In this document: positions 47,060 to 58,050 of the stretch, in pieces
How the letters are laid out: every line of letters begins with the position of its first letter
How positions within the stretch are numbered: the stretch's first letter is position 1
Source: Megaleporinus macrocephalus
Taxonomy: Eukaryota > Chordata > Actinopteri > Characiformes > Anostomidae
Assembly (NCBI GenBank): GCA_021613375.1
Contig: CM038722.1
Coordinates: 22,464,607 to 22,528,606 of the forward strand
Length of the DNA stretch: 64,000 nt
Direction: 5' to 3'
Notes under the pieces: generated by a model
What the model saw: the letters and a program-made list of their open reading frames with translations, nothing else
Told to the model about the DNA's origin: nothing
The model's database searches: none
Made by a program: the position numbers and the translations under genes

Positions 47060-47547
47060 GAGCGTATTTTAAACTAGCAGTGTTATCTTCTCCACTCAAT
47101 GCACAACGTCAGTGTAATCCTCATTACACACCATCATGTTATGGTTCTATCGTAACCGCTACAGTTTCCTCACTGAATGGCTCAGTAAGTTACATGCATG
47201 TAGTTTGAGTCTGTATTGGGGAGATAATGACAGTAACATTGTTCTCTCTGATTACGCCATTGATTAGGAAGTGCCTATAAAAATCCTCTTCGTAGTAGAT
47301 CATAGTTATTGTTTGTCATTTGGGCCAGTGGAGGACAATGCAGAGGCCACTGGCGAGAGGTGAAGCCAATCTGGAAGAATTATCCTTCCATTCCACAATA
47401 CACGGCCGGCTGTCTTGGGGCCAGCAGTCACCACGCGGCTCCAAACGGTTGCTAGGGAGCTGTGGTGTAATCCTGGGATGGGCTGGCGGTGTTGGGTTTG
47501 TACGACTTCCAAACACATTCACACACATGGGCATGGAAGAGCAAATG

Positions 47548-47587
<40 letters not shown>

Positions 47588-47894
47588 TTCAGTCTCTCTC
47601 TTTTTAATCTCCAGACAATGATTAACACATTACTACATCTCTTAACTTTTAATGTATGCGATTGTGAACAACAGCATTAAATAATAATTCATCATTTTGT
47701 CTTATTTGCTCCAATGTGGTTGTAAGGAGAGATAAAACATCCAATACCTTAAACTCAACAAATACATGTACATTTTATGGTTAAAGTAGCAGAAATATAG
47801 CGTATTTAAGATCCATAAGTCTCAGCCCGCACCTTGACCTGGCCACACATTGGCTGTTCACACTTCCATGTATCATTTTGCACCAGTACCACAT
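47060..47894. other. Unannotated intronic stretch with (CT)n
   Basis: (CT)n at 47549-47584. 47320-47520 is unique and somewhat GC-rich with no recognised protein. Confidence 0.5.
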
Positions 47895-48440
47895 GAATCA
47901 ACTACTGGTCAGTAGGTACTAGATTAGAGTCAGTATGTACTGCTCGAGCGGTAGACTAGTAGGCAGTTTCAGTAGGTGAGTTTTAGTGTCCACGCAATCT
48001 CAGACATACTACGTCCGCCATCTTACCAACGTCTTGTGACGTAAGACGTCAGACCACCACCGTAAAAAAGACCCGCTATTCATTTAAAATCCCATTTACC
48101 GATTTAGGTACTGTTTGTGACACTGATCTGCGTTTTGGTTTGAATCTGTACTCAGACTGTGTCGAGCTGTAACTTGGAGAAGACCAATCAGGAGGAATGT
48201 AATACTTTTACAGGTCCCGCTGTAGCCGCTGTTCACTAGCCGTAGCTATGGACACACAGCCTACGTTAGCGGGATAGCGCAGTGTGCTGTGGTCGCATAC
48301 CTTAAAAATGGCTGCCAATTCAGTAGCTCATCCGGGTACCCTTCGCCTACTACTTGATGCCTACTGAGTGTTCGGACATACTAGCCACGTTAGCCTAATG
48401 ATTGCCTAATGATAGTAGGCAGGTAGGCGATGTTGGACGC
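47895..48440. mobile_element. Probable MITE-like element with AGTAGGTA / TAGTAGGCA ends
   Basis: The left side has GTCAGTAGGTACTAGATTAG and CAGTATGTACTG. The right side has CCTACTACTTGATGCC, GTTCGGACATACTAG and TAGTAGGCAGGTAGG, giving partial inverted symmetry. The middle includes CCGCCATCTTACCAACG and TTGTGACGTAAGACGTC, phrases I associate with a common fish DNA element. Ends are not exact. Confidence 0.45.
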
Positions 48441-48929
48441 ACCCAAGGTTTTAACTGAGGAGGATGCTCAGCCACTGCCGCTCCACACATCATATAGGTG
48501 CGTAAATCCTGAGGGACTGTTTACATCATGACTTAATTTTTTAAGATTGCCTCCTTCTATATGTCAGACCTATTAGCTGGCTTGTGACTAGTCGTTTTGT
48601 GTTACTCACTTGCTCCTGACCTACAGTAGTAGCCGCCTGGCTAGAGAGTCTGGCAATGCGAAACTAGTTGTGCTAACTTATTTTTACTTAGAATATGAAC
48701 AAAACAGTCAGCGTGTTTAACTCAGGGTGTTTAAACTGTGTACGACTGTGACTTTCATCAGAATGTATTTATTTCTATCAGTAGACATTTTCATACATGA
48801 GCACAGGATAAGCATGAAAACAGCAAACACAATTTCCAATTTACTAAAGCAAAATTCAGTGAAAGCAGTGAAGCAGTGGCTCCTCTTCAGTTAGAACCTT
48901 AACTTCTAGTCATCTTCAAGTCCTAAACA
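48441..48929. other. Unannotated intronic stretch
   Basis: No gene or repeat recognised. Confidence 0.4.
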
Positions 48930-49045
48930 AAGTATACAAACAGATGGACTGCAGTCAATAATGGTAGAACTGCAAAGTGCATCTATCTTGTAAATGGAGC
49001 TGATTAAAAAGAAGAGTGTGGATACAAGGTAGGCGTGCTTATTGA
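48930..49045 (+). repeat. Fragment of the abundant fish repeat also seen at 27.05-27.35 kb
   Basis: AAACAGATGGACTGCAGTCA, then TAGAACTGCAAAGTGCATCT and GTAAATGGAGCTGATTAAAA match the 3' portion of that family as I recall it. The match is from memory. Confidence 0.55.
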
Positions 49046-49062
49046 AGTGGCTGGTTAGTGTG

Positions 49063-49610
49063 CCGTGGAGGAAATAAATATTCAATCCCTTGCTGATTTT
49101 GTATGTTTACCCACTGACAAAGATATAAACAGTCTATAATTTTGCTAAAGGCACAGGACTACTTCATCGCATCAATGGGAGAATGGATGGAGCCATGTAC
49201 CATAAAATCCTGAGTGACAACCTTCTTCCCTCCACCAGTACATTAAAGATGGGTCATGGCTGGGTCTTCCAGCACGACAATGACCCAAAACATACAGCCA
49301 AGGCAACAAAGAAGTGGCTCAAAAAGAAGGCCTAGCCAACTTCCAGACCTTAATCTCATAGAAAACTTATGGAGACAGCTGAAGGTCCAAGTTGCCAAGC
49401 AACAACCTCAAAATCTGAATGATTTAGAGATGATCTGCAAAGAGGAGTGGATCAGAATTCCTCCTGACATGTGCACAAATCTCATCATCAACTACAAAAA
49501 AACATCTGACTGCTGTCCTTGCCAACAAGGGTGTTGCCAACAAGTATTAAGTCTTGTTTGTTAGAAAGATGAAATACTTACTTCTCTCTGCAAAATGCCA
49601 TTAAAAGTAT
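49063..49610 (+). pseudogene. Tc1-like element, internally deleted, transposase C-terminal remnant
   Basis: The left end GTGGAGGAAATAAATATTC joins, after about 80 bp, directly to the transposase 3' half; most of the N-terminal coding part is missing. One frame reads [18 protein letters not shown], containing the catalytic Asp of the DDE domain. A small deletion after KKK shifts frame, and the next frame reads [15 protein letters not shown], with the third catalytic position, then [11 protein letters not shown]. The 3' flank ATGAAATACTTACTTCTCTC is typical of the element's right end. Confidence 0.9.
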
Positions 49611-49911
49611 ATATTTTATACATTTATAATATAGATGCATAAAATACAATGTAAAAAAATGTTAGAAAATGTTTATAAAAGAATATAAAAGAATATAAAA
49701 TAAACATAAAATACATACAAGATAATAAAAAGTTGAAATGCTAATAAAAAATACTCATTAAAACAATCACGATAAAAAAATAGATAATAATAATAAAATA
49801 ATAAAAGTAATAGATAATAAAAATAATAAAAAGATAATAATAAAAAATAACAATAAAATAAAATAAAACAAACATAAAGGACAGTAGAAAATAGATCATT
49901 TCAATATGTGC
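49611..49911. repeat. A-rich low-complexity sequence
   Basis: AATAAAA/ATAATAAT-type degenerate repeats between the Tc1 remnant and a MITE. Confidence 0.85.
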
Positions 49912-50099
49912 ACATCGTAGCTGTCTAAAGAAAACATCACCGTATCTCCATTTTTTGCTAATTTTTTTTTTCTGCTTCATTTGAACACAACAACGGACCT
50001 TCATATTGTGTGTAAATGTCCTAATGAATGGACCAATAGAAATGCTCCAAAATTCCGGTTCCATTAACCTACATTCAAAGTAAAGACAGTTTTTGTTAC
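49912..50099 (+). mobile_element. Family-1 MITE, copy h, right end missing
   Basis: Starts ACATCGTAGCTGTCTAAAG, then CTTCATTTGAACAC, TAATGAATGGACCAATAG, AAATGCTCCAAAATTCC and TTCCATTAACCTACATT, breaking off after AAGACAGTTTTTG. Confidence 0.75.
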
Positions 50100-50939
50100 T
50101 AATTAAGAGATGCATGTTTATCTTTCATCAAAACGCTTACAATGCTCCTCCCAAACCAAGTAAATACAAATCTACATGTGTAGGTATATGTATGTGTGTA
50201 TATGTCATGCATGTGACAGGCACTGTGCTGTATGAACTGTATCTGGCCCAGACAGGGGCTCTATTATGTTACACGTTCCAGTGTTATGAGATAATAGTTG
50301 GATTCGGCTGTGTTACAGCGAGGATGAGTCCCCCAAGACCAGCTTCTTAACTAAATACCTCACTGCATACCCTGCCAATCTCTGTTCTCGCGCTCTCTCT
50401 CTCTCTCCTGCTCGATCTCTCTCTCTCTCTCTCTCCCTCTCTATCTCACTTTTTGCCCACGCAGCTGTTCATTTTTATTTGATTTTATCCCTCCCTTTCT
50501 TGCCCCCTTCCTGTCTCTGGTTAGCGTTATCCTATGGAGGCATGTAACCTACATAAGAAATGAAGACGCTGTGGAGAGAGATGATCATGTCCTGTTTGTG
50601 CACTTCACTGTTAAGTAATTCTGTGACTTGTTTAAATGCAAAAACAGCCCACGCGTTCTCCTTTCACTCTTTTCATTTCTTCCCTGCTTTCTTGACCTCT
50701 CTCATTTTTTCCCTCTTCTTCATTGTTTCTGTTGTGTTTATTCTCTCTTCTTTTTCACTCCTCTCTTGTCCTCTCCACCTCTCTTCTCATTCTCCTGCTG
50801 GTGGTCCGAGGAACAGCTGTGTCGGGGCCTTATGTATCCCAGAAGTGTGTGCGTGTGCACATGGATACGTGTATGAGGGCTTCACTTCTACCGCTAATAA
50901 TAAGCAGAGGCTTATTTAAGAGCTAAATATTGAAGTGTG

Positions 50940-51016
<77 letters not shown>

Positions 51017-52766
51017 CTTTATTTAAGTTGTCCTTTTCTGAAATATGAATTGGTGTCGTATGTTCCTGTGCAGTCCTCGCTGTGTCGCCACTTCTTTGGC
51101 TACGTCATTCCTCTTCAGACTGCTGGGGGCTCTATTCCACTTCTGACACCAGTGTAGTGTCAGTATAGCATAAGACACAGAGAAGACCATTAGTCTGCTG
51201 CGAGTAGTGCTCTTTTATTTAACCACCAGCGAAAGGCACATGTAAAGTGCTGTAAAGGGGTCACCACTACTCCACCTGACAGTGATCAACCCCAACATCC
51301 AGCACATAACTTTAAACTAACAAACAGCAACAGTAAGTTCTTTATTAAACTTACTTAGCTGCTTTCACACCGAGCATGAAAATTCAGTGGTGCACTTCTG
51401 ATTTCAGTAGGGCGTGTTGCACATGATTCTTAGAGGCACCTGCAGCAAAAAACGCCATGCCCGACATTTAAGATCATACAAAGTTCTAAGGTTTTAACTT
51501 TAGCGTGACTCTTCGGCCACGTCTCAGCCTATAGGAGAGCAGTAGGTGTGTCTGGTCTGTCTTGTCGCTAATTCAAAGGTTCTGTTGGAGAGCGCTGCCC
51601 ACTTTCGTGTTCAACCCGGCAAGCACTGCTCATACCTCATACTGAGAGTGCTGGGAAAGTTGGTAATAGATAAAGAACTGGAACTAGGCTTTTGTGTTTA
51701 CAGTAATTTCACCCCAACATTTGATTTTAAATCTGATTTTTTTTGGAGCAAATTTAGATCTTAGTAATGATTCAGGTTGGCACAGCTTGCTCTGTTGTTG
51801 TGGAATCATCGACAGCCCTGTTTGTCATTCTGGACACAAAATGTTTTCTTCTTCCACAGCTTCCCGCACACTGTTTGAAAGCTATGAAGTTGTGGAGTGC
51901 TGGCGTCACATTAGAATCGTTTTGCATACGTATGTGCAGCCAGGCTTTTTTTATGTTTTATTTTTCTTTTAGTGTTACAAACGTTCCTCCATTTGTTTGT
52001 TTGTTGTTTTTTTTAAGCATTGCACATTCTGGGCTCAAGGTATGGCCACATTCGCTGAATATAAATCAAGTTGCCCACCCCCACCCCACTTTTTGCTCCG
52101 TCTCTCTTCCTCCCACTGTACTGTTGTTCCTCTTTTGCTTGTACTTCATATTATCTCTCTTTCACACACTCTGTTTTTCTTCATTTGCTGCCTCTTGATG
52201 GTGCTTCAGAGTGGCACACTCCCGGGTTGTGCTGTGTGTGTGTGCAAGGAGCTCTCCTCAAAGATCACAGGAGTCTAAGTATGAGTGTGTGTGAGAGATC
52301 AAAGAGGAAAGTCGTGAAGACACCAGGCATGCTGAAGATCACAAGGCTTGGTGTGTGTCTGTGTCTGTGTGTGTGTGTGTGTTCAAGAGTTGACAGTACA
52401 GACCTGTGTGTTACTGGAGGTGTAAGGGGAGTGCATACTGGTTAAAATGTGCTTCTATGGAGTAAATATTCATCTGTATTAAAGTATCATGATATAGACA
52501 TAAAATACAGCTGTTGGTCACCGTGATGTTAAAAAAGATAAATTCTGATTAAATTTAGATTACATGGCACTGACATACCTCCCATATGTAGTGTGTGTAG
52601 ATTTCTATTATCTGCTGATGTCAGGACAAGTAAACTGACAACATAAGACATGTTTTATTGTGGCTGAAAACAGAGAAATCAGGAAGTACAGTATATCCAC
52701 ACAGCAGAAAAGACAAATCTGCTAAGTGTACAGGGCAAAAGATCTAGAATAGATGTGTACGGCTAA
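50100..52766. other. Intronic stretch with scattered microsatellites
   Basis: CT-rich at 50390-50450 and 50640-50800. (TA)n at 50943-51009. T-rich at 51940-52020. (GT)n at 52345-52382. Segments 50500-50640 and 51040-51960 are unique, with no protein recognised. Confidence 0.55.
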
Positions 52767-53120
52767 TAGGGCTGTGTATTAGCAAGAACCTGGTGATACA
52801 ATACGTATCGTGATACAGCGGTCATGATTTAATGTATTGCAATATATTACGATATTGCAAGCAAATTGATATACTGGGATTTTTTAGATCCTACTATTAA
52901 AACACACCACTGTATGAACAGGTTTATCAATGCTTACAATAGCATTGCGCCCTTGTGCTGCTTGTTAATGTTGGATTGGAGCTGAAAATGGATTACAACA
53001 CTGCCGTCTAGTGGTCAGAGCTTTAAACACCACAGACAAAGATTCACTGTCTGCCAGGAATCTGTATCGATACTGTGAATATCCTGATATTCAATATTTC
53101 AGTATTTTCTTACAGCCCTA
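52767..53120 (-). mobile_element. hAT-type MITE (family 2), copy c
   Basis: 354 bp starting TAGGGCTGTGTATTAGC and ending TTTTCTTACAGCCCTA. Flanks ACGGCTAA (52759-52766) and ACGGCTAC (53121-53128) match at 7 of 8. About 35 bp shorter than copy b, with the same TACAACACTGCCGTCTAGTG core. Confidence 0.9.
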
Positions 53121-53948
53121 ACGGCTACATGTAGCCAAGAAATATTACAGGTCGGTTAGTTAGTTAGTTGGGTAAGTAGGCAGATAAAGAAAAAGTTGTT
53201 TTGTAGCTGTTTATGTGAGTGTAATGAGTTGTGACATTGAGCTGTGTGTGTGGCCTTCATCCAAAACCTTTTCAGCTTTTCAGGAATCAAATGAAAACAG
53301 CACTGTGCTCCAGATGAGCCGGATAGCGTGTGTTATTTTCTCACCTTTCCACACATCTCGGGCTGATATTTCTGACAAACTGTCCTGCCGTTCAGACCGC
53401 AGGTTTGTTCAGTTTTTTCTTAGAGTTGTGGAGAAAAGGAACGTGTCATATGTCCAGGCGATGTCTTCAACTGTACGTCTAAAAGAAAATTATACACACT
53501 GACTAGCACAATGTCAGAGTGCTTATTGCAGTTATTTTTAAAACAGTGCTGCACTGTTCTTAGAAAAACTGTTTATAGAGACACCTTATTATGTATGCCT
53601 GCCTTACTGCGTACTTTAATTTGAGTTCAAGTTGCAGTATGTAAAGGATTGAACTCTCTGATCTCCTTGGTGGAAATATGCAAATGCATGTAACATGCAG
53701 AAGCTGTTACGCTTTGTAACATCAGGTGAGAGTCGGTGCACTAGCCTAAGAGCTGCTGAACCTGATCATTTTGAGTGCTCAAGGTGAGTTCAGTCAAATT
53801 TTGTTAAATGACATGAACAAGGATGGAAATGAATGATCTAATATTGTCATCCTCATCAATATAATATAATATAATATAATATAATATAATATAATATAAT
53901 ATAATATAATATAATATAAGAAGCTGATGGTAGATCTAGATCTAGCTG
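53121..53948. other. Intronic stretch with (ATAAT)n
   Basis: A TTAG-repeat lies at 53155-53170 and (ATAAT)n at 53861-53919. No gene seen. Confidence 0.6.
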
Positions 53949-54242
53949 ATGTGCTAGATTCAGGAGGAAACGAAGAAGCGCCTACTGTACTTTCACAAAT
54001 GAGAGAAAATGTCATTTAATTTCATTAATTCTGGCCCAACCGTGTTGCTCGAGCCCTACCTGAAACATTATGTTTAATGAGCTTGAGTTTTCTGTGTATG
54101 GGAGCAGACATGGTGTGCAGACCCACACTGCTGCTGCAGAGGTTTAACCGTACAGGTAGCTCAACGCTTCCCAAGATTACACCGCTCTGCTTAGACTAAA
54201 CATGTCCATCACAGAAAAACTACTGATTGTTATTGCATAAAA
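53949..54242 (+). repeat. Direct repeat pair, copy 1 (about 295 bp)
   Basis: GTGCTAGATTCAGGAGGAAA to TTATTGCATAAAAC. It is about 90% like 55654-55980 by eye, with small indels (copy 2 has extra bases after AACCGTG and after the AGGTTTAAC). Confidence 0.85.
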
Positions 54243-55653
54243 CCCTTTTTTTATTATTATTTTAATTTCTTTCTTTTTATCTCACTGTGACAGTCTACAT
54301 GGTTTACCTGTGTTTTGCACTGTATCTGCTATATGATGCTGCATGGCAGCCTGGTGTGTGGTGGGCTTTAGAAGCTGATAGAAAAACAAAAAGGTATATC
54401 AAGAAGTATATCCAACCATCCTTTTCTCAGTCAGTCAGTCAATTAGCCAAAATTAATACTTTACTAAGATGTCAAAAATGATGTCTTTGCTAACAGGCAG
54501 GTTTAGTGTGTCCTACACGAAGTAAACCCAAATAACACCTCAGTTTGCCAGACAAATGGATAAAATGTTGGTTGATATGCAAAAACACTGGTCTATTGTG
54601 AATATTTCCCTTCATACGGTCTCAAAAGTCTTAAAAAATAAAAAAAAATCATTGCTAACAAAACCATATTTGTCATGTGGGTTGGCCACTTACATCCCTC
54701 GAATATAGCCAGTATAACATTTCACTCACACTTCTACACACCTTTGCTCACACACACACACACGCCACATCTGTGGGCTGAGTTGAATCAGCTCAGAGTG
54801 TTTGATATATGAGGGAACTCAGCCATCACATCATGTCAATCTCCCTCAAGACATCAACTCTGCTAAAGCACCACCGAGCGCACACACTCTCGCACTAGGA
54901 CTGCATGCGATTTTTCTTAGATTCTTCTCTGTGAATCTACAATCCCCCCTTGCTACCCCACACAGACAGACAGACAGACCCACACACACACACACACACC
55001 CAGAGACACACATCAGAGTGTATTTGTAAATTGCTGAGGCCTTTGAGAAGTGCACCAGTGGAAAGGTGCTCTTTTATAAAAGTGATTGGTGGTGATTTTA
55101 CCAGCCCCCTGCACCGAACTTCACTCTAACCTTTAATGCACACACACACTGTAACCTTTTACACACACACACACACCCCACGCACCCATCTTACACTCCA
55201 GGGCCAGCTCTTACACGCCAGGGCCACAGTTACTGTAATTAGCAACAAATAAATATGTAAATAAATAATTAATAATATAATTGTTCACTTATTAATGTAT
55301 TAATATTCATTAATGTATTCATTTCATGCTAACACAAGCAGTCCCACGCTTAACCATAACTAAACAAGTTACGCAACATTCCTTGTACTTAACCGATTAC
55401 TGAGTCAGTCACATTAAGCTAATATTCAGCATTCGTCAGATAATCGGAATCTACTTTTGAACTTGATTTGAACTTGAACGCACATCTTTGATGGAACCGC
55501 AATCAACAAAATACACTTTTGTAATCTGGCCCAGTGTCCAACAGCATTATTGCATTGGTAGATAAGTGGATGACTCATTGAGAGCACCCAAGCAGCGCTT
55601 CTGTAGTCTGTTTGTGTGTCAGGTAGATCTAGTCATATGTGCTTTTCACTTTT
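54243..55653. other. Sequence between the direct repeats
   Basis: No coding match. (CAGA)n at 54963-54979 and several (CA)n runs at 54752-54765, 54980-54998, 55139-55150 and 55162-55175. Nothing resembling retroviral or LTR-element genes was seen between the repeats. Confidence 0.6.
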
Positions 55654-55980
55654 GTGCTAGATTCAGGAGGAAACGAAGAAGCGCCTACTGTACTTTCACA
55701 AATGAGAGAAAATGTCTTTTTATTTCACTAATTCTGGCCCAACCGTGTCACATGTCCAGCTCGAGCCCTACCTGGAACATCATGTTTAATGACCTTGAGC
55801 TTTCTGTGTATGGGAGCAGACATGGTGTGCAGACCCACACTGCTGCTGCAGAGGTTTAACATGTTCAGAAAGTGTGTTTCTGCTTGTTAAAAGTACAGGT
55901 AACACTTCTAAAGATTTCACTGATCTGCTTAGACTAAATGTGTCCATCACAGAAAACTACTGATTGTTGTTGCATAAAAC
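55654..55980 (+). repeat. Direct repeat pair, copy 2 (about 325 bp)
   Basis: Starts GTGCTAGATTCAGGAGGAAA and ends GTTGCATAAAAC, in the same orientation as copy 1 and about 1.7 kb downstream. Confidence 0.85.
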
Positions 55981-56560
55981 ATATTTTGGTTGGACAACAA
56001 AATCAATGTTTTTGCTTTTTACTAAGCTTATTGTTTACAAACTGTAAAGTTCAAACAATGCAGTTGCATCAAATAGCATAATTAACAGAATGGCCATTAA
56101 CTGTGATGCATAGTCGTAGTTTAGCATTGCTGTCTTGTTACACCACTGTCTAGCATTAGATAAAACGATGGTGGGCACTCTGGGCTTTCACAGCGGGCAG
56201 ATTTTATGACCTGTTATGGTGTATATTAAGAGCATCCTCAAACCACAGTGTCAGGATTCAGATATCAGACCAAAAGCCTTCAGGTCTCAGGACAATTGGA
56301 CATCAGGTGAAATGGCCTCAGGCGAAAGGCCTCGGACAAAAGGTGTCAGACTAAGCGGCTACAGACAAAAAAGCCTTAGATGGGAAAATCTGTGTGACAT
56401 TCACGTTTACTTCACTTGATTAATTACACTATCAGGGAAAATAAAACATGACAGTATACTAGAACCACAACGTTTACTGATCTGCTGTGCTCTGTCTTTA
56501 TGTTTGGTTTGTTAAAAAAAAAAGATTCAACTTAAACTTACATTATTGAGCGCTATGAAG
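55981..56560. other. Unannotated stretch with a faint short repeat
   Basis: 56250-56380 repeats variants of CAGACAAAAGGCCTCAGG at irregular spacing, looking like a decayed minisatellite. No gene seen. Confidence 0.45.
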
Positions 56561-57180
56561 AACTATATGGAACACTGGAGCACCATGTAAAGCACTATTG
56601 TGGGGGGCATTATTATAGGTGTGCAATATAGAACACTAATAAAAAGAGCACTACTAAGAACAGTTTTAAAGCAAACATTTTTATAGGGAGCACCATATAG
56701 AACATTACTATTGAGATCACTATATAGAACATTATTACAGGGAGCACTATGTAGAGCAGTATTATAGTATTATTATATATTGTGTTTGGTATTGTGTAGT
56801 GGCTTATACTACACTATGCCCACTCATGCTGTAGACTAGGGTTTCATTCCCTACTTGTGAAACCACCTTATAGCAATATAGTATACAGTCCCTGGGTACT
56901 ACTCCTAACGCTACCTACATTTGCTACCTACAACTGTGAAATGTAAACTGTCACTCTGGTTAAAAGCGTTCACTAAATGCCATAAAATTAAAATGTAAAA
57001 TATTATAGGGAGCCCTATATACTGTAGAACACTGTAGAACAGCATTACAGGGAATACTATATGAAGTACCATATAGAACACTATTACAGGGAGCACTAGA
57101 GAGAACACTATTATACAGAGGACTGTATAAAACTGTATTCAAGGGAGCACTAAAAAAGAACACTATATAGAACACTACTA
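56560..57180. repeat. Diverged 27-bp-family minisatellite, inverted relative to the first array
   Basis: Recurring GAACACTATTACAGGGAGCAC and GGAGCACTATATAGAAC, which are the reverse complement of the subfamily A unit at 1-1200. It is interrupted by unrelated sequence at about 56770-57000 and strongly mutated. Confidence 0.85.
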
Positions 57181-58050
57181 TATGGAGCACTATATAGAAC
57201 ACTATTACAGGGAGCTCTACTATATGGATCTTTATATAGAATGCTATCACAAGTAAGCACTATATAGACCACTATTACAGGGAGATCTACTATATGGATC
57301 TTTATATAGAATGCTATCACAAGTAAGCACTATATAGACCACTATTACAGGGAGCTCTACTATATGGATCTTTATATAGAATGCTATCACAAGTAAGCAC
57401 TATATAGACCACTATTACAGGGAGATCTACTATATGGATCTTTATATAGAATGCTATCACAAGTAAGCACTATATAGACCACTATTACAGGGAGCTCTAC
57501 TATATGGATCTTTATATAGAATGCTATCACAGGGAGCACTATATAGACCACTATTACAGGGAGCTCTACTATATGGATCTTTATATAGAATGGTATCACA
57601 GGGAGCACTATATAGACCACTATTACAGGGAGATCTACTATATGGATCTTTATATAGAATGCTATCACAGGGAGCACTATATAGACCACTATTACAGGGA
57701 GATCTACTATATGGATCTTTATATAGAATGGTATCACAGGGAGCACTATATAGACCACTATTACAGGGAGCTCTACTATATGGATCTTTATATAGAATGC
57801 TATCACAGGGAGCACTATATAGACCACTATTACAGGGAGCTCTACTATATGGATCTTTATATAGAATGCTATCACAGGGAGCACTATATAGACCACTATT
57901 ACAGGGAGCTCTACTATATGGATCTTTATATAGAATGCTATCACAGGGAGCACTATATAGACCACTATTACAGGGAGCTCTACTATATGGATCTTTATAT
58001 AGAATGCTATCACAGGGAGCCCTATATAGACCACTATTACAAGGAGCACT
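57181..58050. repeat. Higher-order minisatellite, 70-bp then 69-bp units, about 13 copies
   Basis: Unit: TATATAGACCACTATTACAG, then GGAGCTCTACTATATGGATC and TTTATATAGAATGCTATCAC plus AGGGAGCAC. It is built from two and a half 27-bp-type modules. Counting from TATATAGAMC at 57191, five intervals of 70 bp (carrying CAAGTAAGCAC) are followed by eight of 69 bp (carrying CAGGGAGCAC). In the 69-bp part frames stay open on both strands; these are period artefacts. Confidence 0.95.

Noticed and set aside
51780..51960. Further grin2b exon after a CTTCTTCCACAG acceptor-like site
   Set aside because: The following sequence does not resemble any part of GluN2B, and the site is most likely chance.
53949..55980. 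Complete LTR retrotransposon or endogenous retrovirus
   Set aside because: Repeats are present, but no gag, pol or env-like frame, primer site or short target duplication was recognised.
56210..56400. Small gene in the 67-codon frame
   Set aside because: It overlaps a faint degenerate CAGACAAAAGGCCTCAGG repeat and has no recognisable protein features.
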